From Gluconacetobacter tumulisoli (GTDB lineage: Bacteria > Pseudomonadota > Alphaproteobacteria > Acetobacterales > Acetobacteraceae): DNA of 64,000 bases. The translations under genes were made by a program, and so were the position numbers. Shown piece after piece: positions 18,242-25,215 of this stretch. Each line of letters begins with the position of its first letter. Within the stretch, counting starts at the first letter, position 1. Location: the NCBI RefSeq assembly GCF_014174155.1, contig NZ_JABEQM010000006.1:1-64000 (forward strand), written 5' to 3'. Below the pieces are notes generated by a model that saw only the letters and a program-made list of their open reading frames with translations, was not told where the DNA came from and did not search any database.

Positions 18242-18810
18242 ATGAGCGACAGATGTTCCTTCGGCGGCTGAAGGCCGGCCTGAAGGGGATGCCGCGATCG
18301 ACCGTCGCGGACATCGTGGCCGATTACGACAGTCATTTCGAGGCAGGGCAGGCGGCCGGTCGAAGCGAGGCCGAAGTCGCCTTCCGTCTGGGGGATCCGA
18401 CGCGCCTGGCGCGGGAATTGCAGGCGGAGGCCGGCCTCCGCCGGTGGGAAGACGAACGCAGCATGGCCGCCGCCCTGGGCGTGATCGTCGGCGTGCTGGG
18501 ATTGGCGGCGCTGGACCTGTTCATCGTCCTGCCGCTGCTGATCGCAGCGGTGGCATCCGTCTTTTCGTTCTTTGTCGCAGGCCTGGCCGTCTGCCTGAGC
18601 GGCAGCGTGATGCTGCCCTTTGCGCTGATCACCAACCTGCCGGGCTTCGCGGGCGATCGCCTCCAGGCCGGCTTGCTCAGCCTGGGCCTGGCCAGCGGCG
18701 GGGCGTCGCTGATCGCGTTCTGCATCCTCTTTACCATCGGGCTGATCAACGTGCTCGCCCGCTACGGCCGCGCGCATTATCGCCTGATCGCGCCCCAACC
18801 CTCCGTCTGA
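18238..18810 (+). CDS. DUF1700 (HAAS-type) membrane protein
   Basis: A 190-residue protein with an N-terminal helical HAAS-like domain (MFLRRLKAGLKGMPRSTVADIVADYDSHFEAGQAAGRSEAEVAFRLGDPTRLARELQAE) and a C-terminal membrane part with about four hydrophobic helices (residues 75-180). The N-terminal pattern is characteristic of DUF1700 proteins found next to PadR regulators. It overlaps padR by ATGA and is followed by the GIN-domain gene, so the three form one operon. The function is unknown; roles in envelope stress sensing have been proposed for related sets. Confidence 0.8.
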   Translation: MNERQMFLRRLKAGLKGMPRSTVADIVADYDSHFEAGQAAGRSEAEVAFRLGDPTRLARELQAEAGLRRWEDERSMAAALGVIVGVLGLAALDLFIVLPLLIAAVASVFSFFVAGLAVCLSGSVMLPFALITNLPGFAGDRLQAGLLSLGLASGGASLIAFCILFTIGLINVLARYGRAHYRLIAPQPSV

Positions 18811-18828
18811 TAACAGGAGAATTGTTTC

Positions 18829-19560
18829 ATGATCCGCGGGATCGCACTTGTGGCCGTCGGTGGGGCGGCGCTTTCGGTGGCATGTTTCAGCGTGGCGGCC
18901 GTCCGGGGGCCCATGCAATGGCACATTCCGGACATGATATGGTCCGATGATGACGAGGACGCTGGCAAGGAGACATCGCCGGCAACGCGCACCATCGCCT
19001 GGGCAGGGGCCGAGAACCTGACCTTCGACGTGCCGGCCACGATCGTCTATACGCAGGGGCCGGCCCCAAGCATCACCGTCAGCGGCCCGCGCAAGGTCGT
19101 TGATCGGGTCAGCCTGCAGGACAATACGCTCCAGGCGGACGAGCATGGCCACCACCACTGGCATTCGGGTCGTCTCCGCATCGTCGTGACGGCGCCGGCG
19201 CTGAAGGCCATCACCGTCAATTCGGCCGGGACACTGACCCTGCAGGGCCTTGCGGTGGATCATCTCAAGCTGACGGTGGAAGGGGCGGCGGACGTGGTCG
19301 GCCATGGCAGGGCGGACAAGGTCTCGCTATCCGTCGCCGGTGCGGCGAATGCCGATCTTTCCGACATGATCGTGACGGATGCGGATATCGAGATCGAGGG
19401 CGCCGGCCATGTCAGCATCGGCCCCACAGGGCACGCGGCCGTTCATCTCAGTGGTGTCGGCGCGGTCGAACTGACCAGAAGGCCGGCATCCCTGACGAAG
19501 GACATCGAAGGGATCGGGACCGTTTCGGTTCCTGATGAACCGAAAGGGACACGGTTGTAA
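18829..19560 (+). CDS. GIN-domain (DUF2807-type) exported protein
   Basis: A 243-residue protein with an N-terminal signal/anchor (MIRGIALVAVGGAALSVACFSVAAV), then a repetitive beta-strand domain with regularly spaced segments (LKAITVNSAGTLTLQGL, LKLTVEGAADVVGHG, KVSLSVAGAANADLSDM, ADIEIEGAGHVSIG, AAVHLSGVGAVEL). This right-handed beta-helix pattern is that of the GIN/DUF2807 putative adhesin head domain. Likely periplasmic or surface-anchored. Third gene of the PadR operon; its ligand is unknown. Confidence 0.78.
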   Translation: MIRGIALVAVGGAALSVACFSVAAVRGPMQWHIPDMIWSDDDEDAGKETSPATRTIAWAGAENLTFDVPATIVYTQGPAPSITVSGPRKVVDRVSLQDNTLQADEHGHHHWHSGRLRIVVTAPALKAITVNSAGTLTLQGLAVDHLKLTVEGAADVVGHGRADKVSLSVAGAANADLSDMIVTDADIEIEGAGHVSIGPTGHAAVHLSGVGAVELTRRPASLTKDIEGIGTVSVPDEPKGTRL

Positions 19561-19578
19561 GGACGGTCCACGTTCGGA

Positions 19579-19623
19579 TCAGACGCGCGGCAACTGGATT
19601 GCGTCCGGTCGTCGCGCGTCTGA
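19579..19623 (+). terminator. Inverted repeat after the GIN-domain gene (possible terminator)
   Basis: A perfect 11-base inverted repeat, TCAGACGCGCG and CGCGCGTCTGA, with a 23-base loop begins 19 bases after the GIN-domain stop. It is GC-rich and followed by a weakly T-rich stretch. It could terminate the padR operon. Confidence 0.45.
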
Positions 19624-19799
19624 GCATGTTGTTCATTGCCTGAACCAAAAGTCGCATAAGATATATTATGCCAACTCATATGGCCGAGCATGCGGGGGAG
19701 GACGGCATGTTTGGCAACGGTGGCGCAGCTGGGCTTCCGAATTCCGGTTTCTCGGTTACAAACGATCATTCCGGGAAATTGTCTGACGATCGGGAGCGC

Positions 19800-20660
19800 A
19801 TGACCATATCCACTGTGTTGGGCTTTGCCTTTTCGGGCATTGAGGCAATCCCCGTGCGGGTGGAAGTGCAACTGGCGTCGGGGCTGCCATCGTTCCTGAT
19901 CGTCGGCCTGGCGGACAAGGCCGTCGCCGAAGCGCGCGAACGCGTCCGCGCGGCGCTGTCCGCCATGGGACTGGCGTTGCCGCCCAAGCGAATCGTGGTC
20001 AATCTGGCCCCGGCCAACATCGTCAAGGAAGGCTCGCATTTCGACCTGCCGATCGCTCTGGCGCTGCTGACGGCGATGCAGGTGGTGCCGCCGGAGGATA
20101 GCGGACGTTTCGGGGCAATCGGCGAATTGTCGCTGGACGGGCGAATCAATGCGGTGCCCGGTGTCCTGCCGGCGGCCATCTGCGCGGTGGAGCAGTCCGT
20201 GGGGCTGGTTTGCGCCGCAGCCCAGGGGCGCGAGGCGCGATGGGCGGGTGACGGCCTGGATATCCTGGCCGCGGAATCCATTCTGGCTCTGGTCAACCAT
20301 TTCACCGGCGAGCAGGTTCTTCCGTCCGTGGAACTGCCCGAGCGTCTGCCCGACGCTTCGGAGGGTCCGCATCTGGACCTGGCCGACGTGCGCGGCATGG
20401 AAACCGCCAAGCGCGCGCTGGAAATCGTGGCGGCAGGAGGCCATTCCCTGCTGATGACCGGGCCACCGGGGGCAGGAAAATCGATGCTGGCCGCGCGCCT
20501 GCCCTCCCTGCTTCCGGACCTGACGACCGAGGAAATCCTGGAGATCAGCCGCATCCACAGTGTCGCCGGGCATCTGCCCATGGGCATCCCGATCTTTCGC
20601 CCCCCATTCCGCGACCCGCATCATTCGACCAGCCAGGTCGCACTTGTGGGTGGTGGCTGA
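19800..20660 (+). pseudogene. comM: ComM/YifB N-terminal part, interrupted by the Tn7-like transposon
   Basis: First part of the Mg-chelatase-like AAA+ protein ComM, a branch-migration helicase that helps integrate incoming single-stranded DNA during transformation. It contains the N-terminal fold (VLGFAFSGIEAIPVRVEVQLASGLPSFLIVGL, NLAPANIVKEGSHFDLPIALALL) and Walker A GPPGAGKS near residues 221-228. Homology stops after VALVGGG because the transposon begins at 20658, whose first three bases TGA form an in-frame stop. The rest of the gene resumes at 31479 with SRVRPGEVSLAHRG. Joining 20657 to 31479 restores the frame. The start has GGGAG 5 bases upstream. Confidence 0.95.
20653..20657. repeat. 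5-bp target site duplication, left copy (GTGGC)
   Basis: GTGGC directly precedes the left transposon end and is repeated directly after the right end at 31474-31478. A 5-bp duplication is the hallmark of Tn7-family insertion. Confidence 0.95.
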
Positions 20661-20681
20661 AAATTCTCACGGATAACTGCA
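20658..20681 (+). repeat. Left terminal inverted repeat of the Tn7-like element
   Basis: Begins TGAAAATTCTCAC and continues GGATAACTGCA. Against the right end (reverse complement) it differs only at positions 3, 7 and 13. The terminal triplet is TGA here, whereas the right end has the canonical TGT of Tn7-family ends. The inner CGGATAACTGCA is probably a TnsB-binding core. Confidence 0.93.
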
Positions 20682-20687
20682 AAGCAC

Positions 20688-20703
20688 AAAGGATATTTGC
20701 ACC
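20688..20703 (+). repeat. Second putative TnsB-binding repeat at the left end
   Basis: AAAGGATATTTGCACC resembles the terminal core GGATAACTGCA and lies 20 bases further in. A weaker third match (TTCTCATTCGAATAACGG) lies near 20804-20821. Tn7 ends carry several TnsB sites, so repetition is expected. Confidence 0.6.
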
Positions 20704-20881
20704 GAAATGACTCGGATCGGTAGCTCCGTCGCCGTATGCTGTTAGGGCTCGGTATGATTCCGGGCGACTTCATAGTAGTCTGACGGGCATCCTGTATTTT
20801 GATTTCTCATTCGAATAACGGACTGGCTAAACCGGCTGTCGGACCGACAACCAGCCCAGATTCGCGTGAGCGATCGGCTCC

Positions 20882-22657
20882 ATGACCGATTCAGGAAGAC
20901 TTCGATATGACGGTTTTCCGATGGATGGCCGTCACCGCTGGCTGAGGTGGATTGATGGGCTCGATCTCCACGGTCCGACCGGATCGCCGACGATCAAAGC
21001 ACATCTCGTCACCCTCCCCGACGCTCCGAATCCAGAAAACCTGCTGACGCTCGCCGTAGTCGCCGCCAGTGGCGCGCCTATTACACGGCATGAGGTGGTT
21101 GTGGGCTCCCTGCCCGCCCTTCGATTAGGAATGGTGTTTCTGGACGGCGAGCACGTAGGTGACCTCCGGATGGAACGGTTCGAACGTCGATCGCTGGGAC
21201 CGTCCCGCGACGCTGAACTTATCGCGGCCAATAGTCCGGTGGAAACGCCGGAATGGGCTTCGGTCCGCTGGACCGTTCTCCCTACTACGAGCTATCCGCT
21301 TGGAAATGTGAGAAACTCGTTTTGCCTGCGACTGGTCTATGGTGGCTGCGAGGTCATCATTCCGGCATCCGAGGTATTCCGGGTATTCTGCGCTCCGGAA
21401 AGGCTACTGGCCAATGTGATCCTGTCGGGGGAATGGAAGGATGTCGCCGGAAAGCTCCTGAACGAATCTTTCTGCGAAAAGACCCCCACCGAATGGCGGG
21501 TCGGTCTGCGCACAGGCCTAACGGGGGCATCGGCCGCGGTTCTGGCGGCCTATCGGTGGACGGACGCCGGAGCTGCGGTAAGAAACCAGCTCAGATCCGG
21601 CTTGCTTCAGAACGACCATCGCCTTCAGGCGATGATCCCGTATGGATTTGAAGGAATTGAACTTTCTGGCGAAGGTTTGAAGCTGAGTAACCGGGAAGGA
21701 ACGAGCCGGTTCCTCATGCTGAGAATCTCGGCGGTAAGGATAACCGGCCTTCATGAGATGAGAGTCCCGGTGCGTTTCCGGCTGGATAATTACACTGTCA
21801 AGCGATCATCCGATCGGGAGATGAAAGATAGGACTCCGTTCGTGCAGACCGCGCCCATCGTGGAGGAGTCGACGTCCGAGCCGATTGCGCTGTCCATCGC
21901 CGAACCGCCTTCCTCGGCGGCCATCGAGCGACAGTCGCCTTGCGAAGCCGCTGCCATAGAGGGACTTCCGGAGGTTTCTCGCTTGCCGCTGGATCCTCCG
22001 ATGCGGCCCGAAGCTGAGCGGCGAAGGCGTCTCACGGTGCTGGAACCCACGAACGTCGGCTCGACAGCAATGCATCAGCGTGGCCATCGGCCCGTGGGTT
22101 CTTTCGCGCATCTCCCCGAGGTGCGAGCATCCCTTGGCTTCGATGCGGTGGGGACCGTCCTGAACGAGCTTCTGCGCACGAGGGACATTACATCCTGGAT
22201 GCCAGTCATTCCTTTGGACCGGCCATGGAGGACGGTGTCTGGCCTCGAAGCATGGGATTTGCCGGCTGAGATTAAAGCGAAGCGGGCTGCGTTCTCTTTT
22301 CTGCGCGATGGAAATCGGCGTACCTGCTTGGTGATCGAGATCACGTTGGGCCAAGAAAAAGTCTTTTGGCTCGAACTCGAACGGCGACTTCCTGTTGGAA
22401 AGCATTCTGACGGATTCTGCTATCTTCTTTTGAAAGTTCGGCCTGATTACTTGGAAGACGCTATCGGTCGTCTCCTGATGTCAGCGGTGAAGGAGAAAGG
22501 GGTATGGAAGCTCGGGGATGTGGACAAAGGGACGTTTGCGGCGAAGGCGTTTCGGCATGCCTATTACGACACCGGTGCCATACGTATTGCTTCGGCAAGC
22601 CGTTCGATTCGCTCATTTATTTTGCAGAACAGATCCGGGCCTGTCGCATCTGAATAA
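20882..22657 (+). CDS. Transposon-encoded 591-residue protein, possibly TnsE-like
   Basis: Not securely identified. The product has three parts: a beta-rich N-terminal half (about 1-310), a low-complexity Glu/Ser/Pro linker (about 310-400, ending PEAERRRRLTVLEP), and a C-terminal domain (about 405-591) with LGFDAVGTVLNELLRTRD, then FSFLRDGNRRTCLVIEITLGQEKVFWLELERR. This layout and the pattern helix - strand - 'R.G....L.IE' recall Tn7 TnsE, the 538-residue selector that directs Tn7 to replicating or conjugating DNA; the comparison is from memory and similarity is weak. It is the first gene from the left end, points inward and has host-like base composition, unlike the AT-rich genes after it. 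Alternatively it is cargo. An ATG at 20922 is a second possible start. Confidence 0.5.
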   Translation: MTDSGRLRYDGFPMDGRHRWLRWIDGLDLHGPTGSPTIKAHLVTLPDAPNPENLLTLAVVAASGAPITRHEVVVGSLPALRLGMVFLDGEHVGDLRMERFERRSLGPSRDAELIAANSPVETPEWASVRWTVLPTTSYPLGNVRNSFCLRLVYGGCEVIIPASEVFRVFCAPERLLANVILSGEWKDVAGKLLNESFCEKTPTEWRVGLRTGLTGASAAVLAAYRWTDAGAAVRNQLRSGLLQNDHRLQAMIPYGFEGIELSGEGLKLSNREGTSRFLMLRISAVRITGLHEMRVPVRFRLDNYTVKRSSDREMKDRTPFVQTAPIVEESTSEPIALSIAEPPSSAAIERQSPCEAAAIEGLPEVSRLPLDPPMRPEAERRRRLTVLEPTNVGSTAMHQRGHRPVGSFAHLPEVRASLGFDAVGTVLNELLRTRDITSWMPVIPLDRPWRTVSGLEAWDLPAEIKAKRAAFSFLRDGNRRTCLVIEITLGQEKVFWLELERRLPVGKHSDGFCYLLLKVRPDYLEDAIGRLLMSAVKEKGVWKLGDVDKGTFAAKAFRHAYYDTGAIRIASASRSIRSFILQNRSGPVASE

Positions 22658-23084
22658 TGTTTTTTCAGGATCGTGCAATTATGGGCTTGGGTGAAATAAG
22701 CTTTCTTCATCTCCTTTTCTTGCTTCCAGAAACACGTCAAGCTCATCTTTGGCGTCTGGATCGAGATGGCCCTAACGGAGCACAGTCCCTTTTTCAGAAG
22801 GCATTCCCTTCCTCTCAACGTCACACATGGCGATCGACTTCAGTTAAGGTTTCGATGAAACGGACCACACAGCAACACTGCTGCGAAAATAGCACATCCT
22901 GAGGGTGGCAGTGTAACAGAGCGAATTCCCGACAAATTGCAGATCAACCACCACATCTAGTCGAAAATGAAAAAATAACCGCAAAATATTGAAAATTTGT
23001 GATTTGATGCAAAAATGCTATAATAATCAAAATTGTCGACTTGTGTTGCTCAAATGGCGCAATAAATTTGCGGTAGGTTTAGTG
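22658..23084. other. Cargo intergenic region; base composition changes from GC-rich to AT-rich
   Basis: These 427 bases hold no convincing gene: short frames exist on both strands but have no family pattern. The composition turns clearly AT-rich toward 23000. GTGCAATTAT at 22673-22682 is identical to the core of a right-end TnsB-like repeat (31404-31413), possibly by chance. A promoter-like sequence at 22997-23024 ends the region. Confidence 0.5.
22997..23024 (+). promoter_or_regulatory. Predicted sigma-70 promoter of the AT-rich cargo operon
   Basis: TTGTGA (22997-23002) and a perfect TATAAT (23019-23024) are separated by 16 bases. The next in-frame start is about 60 bases downstream at 23085. 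This placement argues that the longer reading frame opening at 22989 is not translated from its first ATG. Confidence 0.5.
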
Positions 23085-23825
23085 ATGACCGAATGGTTCC
23101 TGCAACATGTGAGGCTTACTGCTTTTTCACCGCTCCTCAAGGCGTTGAGAAGCGAGGGCTCTGAAGCCCTATTCGAAGGCCTAACTGGAATAGAGCCTGA
23201 ATTTGATGAAAAGCGCTTACAGGGAGGCTTTAGACGTCGAGCTGGTGTAGCTGGAATAACGCGGTTCGAATTGCTTGAGCAACTTCATCGGGTAGATTTG
23301 ACGATGCAAGGTCCAGTTGACCCTCTCGCGGCTGCGTTAGAGGGAAGAGTAAGCGAGGCGGCACTGGGAAATATTTCCAATATTCAGGAATTTGTAGACG
23401 CGGGATGGCCGCTCTTGGATCAATGCGCTGATATTACACGTTTAGCTTTGGGTGCATTGTTATTTATTCCATATTCATCGGCTGAAGACGCCTATGCCGA
23501 GTTATCACGTAAAATAGATTGGACTACTGCTCGATATCCCAAAACGAAGGATTTTATGCTTCAAATAAATTACCCCACTGTTGTAGAAATTCAGGGGGGG
23601 ATACCTTTAAATCGGATATTCTCTTGGGCCGTTGCGACTGCTCGTTTCGACCCTGCGCTTGTTATTGAACCGGCAACCTCAAATGAAGTATGGCTACAAC
23701 TGACGATTGACATCAATACTGATGTAAAAAACCAAGTCGTGCTGCGTCAAGATGATTTACAGGAAATAAAGAATCAATTTATACGCCAGGCGATTGGCAT
23801 GTCCAGAGGATTATTCCATGACTGA
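23085..23825 (+). CDS. Cargo protein A, unknown (possibly TIGR04255-like)
   Basis: A 246-residue protein with no domain I can name securely. It begins MTEWFLQHVRLTAFSPLL, has a central hydrophobic stretch DITRLALGALLFIP, and ends VWLQLTIDINTDVKNQVVLRQDDLQEIKNQFIRQAIGMSRGLF. The end (strand of alternating hydrophobics, then a helix ending near a Phe) is reminiscent of the sporadically distributed TIGR04255 family, but that is weak. Codons are much more AT-rich than host genes, a sign of recent transfer. The frame continues upstream to 22989, but the promoter lies inside that extension; a GTG immediately before the ATG is also possible. It overlaps the next gene by 8 bases. Confidence 0.55.
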   Translation: MTEWFLQHVRLTAFSPLLKALRSEGSEALFEGLTGIEPEFDEKRLQGGFRRRAGVAGITRFELLEQLHRVDLTMQGPVDPLAAALEGRVSEAALGNISNIQEFVDAGWPLLDQCADITRLALGALLFIPYSSAEDAYAELSRKIDWTTARYPKTKDFMLQINYPTVVEIQGGIPLNRIFSWAVATARFDPALVIEPATSNEVWLQLTIDINTDVKNQVVLRQDDLQEIKNQFIRQAIGMSRGLFHD

Positions 23826-24561
23826 TAATAAAAAATTGTCATGTGAAAATAAAAATCTATGGAAATTTTGCAGTGATAAAAAAATTTATGCTGTAGAGCG
23901 TCCCATGCTCAAGAGTTTTCGTGCAAATTCGTCAGCAATCGAGAATCGTCCGGAAATTTTTTATTCGACGGATTCTGTTGATTATAAAGAATATTCTTCA
24001 TTAAACGATTTATGTATGAATTTTTCAACAACAGAGAGTGGTGTAGAGAATAATACTGCAAAATTTAATTTGATGACAGCTAAAGATTCTACGTCAGCAT
24101 ATGTGTTTGACGTAGGGAGATCTTTAGATCGTCTAAGCAAAATGAATGCTGAGGTGACGAAGCGAATAGGGCTGTTACAGAGCTTTAAAGGAGATGAAGA
24201 AGCTGGTTATCCTCGGCCAAGTCGTGCCGTGGTGGACAAAACAGTAACGCTTGTTTGTCAACTCTATCAAGCAGATCCTGTGCTTGAACCTCCAATGATT
24301 TCCCCCTCACTCGATGGGGATGTCCTTATCAGTTGGCGCACAGCTGGCCGCTATTTCATTATATATGTAGACCAAGACGATAAATCCGATGTTACATTCA
24401 AGTTTAGGAATTCGGGGTCTGGAAATATTGATACTAAAAATAACGCAATTATCAGAGGATTGACCCAGATAGTATCCGCTTTCCATGGAAAGCAATACTC
24501 TCCAAGCTGTGACACTTCGCTCAAATCGGGTGAGTCCACGATGAAATTAATGTCGCTTTAA
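23818..24561 (+). CDS. Cargo protein B, unknown
   Basis: A 247-residue protein of unknown function. The first about 110 residues are polar with no pattern. The C-terminal half reads YPRPSRAVVDKTVTLVCQLYQ ... PPMISPSLDGDVLISWRTAGRYFIIYVDQ, a 'P.isPs.DG.v...W' motif seen in many uncharacterised small bacterial proteins, sometimes encoded beside TIGR04255 proteins (recollection, not a search). AGAGGA lies 7 bases before the ATG, and the ATG overlaps gene A by 8 bases, so A and B are translationally coupled. AT-rich codon use as in gene A. Confidence 0.55.
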   Translation: MTDNKKLSCENKNLWKFCSDKKIYAVERPMLKSFRANSSAIENRPEIFYSTDSVDYKEYSSLNDLCMNFSTTESGVENNTAKFNLMTAKDSTSAYVFDVGRSLDRLSKMNAEVTKRIGLLQSFKGDEEAGYPRPSRAVVDKTVTLVCQLYQADPVLEPPMISPSLDGDVLISWRTAGRYFIIYVDQDDKSDVTFKFRNSGSGNIDTKNNAIIRGLTQIVSAFHGKQYSPSCDTSLKSGESTMKLMSL

Positions 24562-24575
24562 TGGCTTAATGTACG

Positions 24576-25118
24576 ATGCCCAGCGTTTGGTCTTATGAAA
24601 AGCACGATTGTGATGAGAAAATCGGTCTTGTGGTATCCTACCCAAGGCATTTTCCACACGGTGTTTTTGATCCTTCTGCAACTCTAAAAAAAGACGATTT
24701 GGTAAAATGCAGTTGCTCAGTAGTGCGGTTATATTTTAGCAGCCCAAATGAAATAAATGATCAAGTAATATCGCCGCAGGCACTAAAAAATCCGAAATTT
24801 CGGCTTAGGGGAATTTTAGTTGCCTTTGAATCAGAAATAAAACAAGAAAAAAATGAAGAGGGTTGTCCGATATTCTTGGTGATACCGGATGGGATTCCAA
24901 ATTTTCGGAGTCATTCAGTTCTGGGATTTGACCCAGAACTAAATATTACCTCCAAGCAGAAGCAAAGAGAATATCGAGACATTCTCGTGAGTATTTTCTA
25001 CCCTCACGCAAACGAACAAGCGATTCCGGACGTGATTTTGTCCTGTTCGTCATTTTGTTCGGCCTCGTGTAGTCAACCATCAGAGCTTCGCCAAGACAGG
25101 CACGGAGGTATCATTTAA
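24576..25118 (+). CDS. Cargo protein C, unknown
   Basis: A 180-residue protein that I cannot assign. It has a beta-rich centre (KIGLVVSYPRHFPHGVFDP, VKCSCSVVRLYFSSPNEIND, FRLRGILVAFESEI, CPIFLVIPDGIPNFRSHSVLGFDPEL) and ends with a Cys/Ser-rich tail (SCSSFCSASCSQ). It follows gene B by 14 bases with no strong ribosome site, so it is probably read from the same message. It converges on tnsF, leaving 97 bases between the two stops. AT-rich like A and B. Confidence 0.5.
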   Translation: MPSVWSYEKHDCDEKIGLVVSYPRHFPHGVFDPSATLKKDDLVKCSCSVVRLYFSSPNEINDQVISPQALKNPKFRLRGILVAFESEIKQEKNEEGCPIFLVIPDGIPNFRSHSVLGFDPELNITSKQKQREYRDILVSIFYPHANEQAIPDVILSCSSFCSASCSQPSELRQDRHGGII

Positions 25119-25215
25119 TGCTTGGAAAGGCCGCCTATCCGAGACGCCGTTGCTCAGACTGAACATGTTACCTTCGCGGTCCTGATAATCGGCGCCCGCC
25201 AGGCATCTGGGGGGA

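Noticed and set aside
22564-22902. Short opposing frames (81 and 86 codons) in the cargo spacer
   Set aside because: They overlap each other and the end of the 591-residue gene, lack ribosome sites and show no family pattern.
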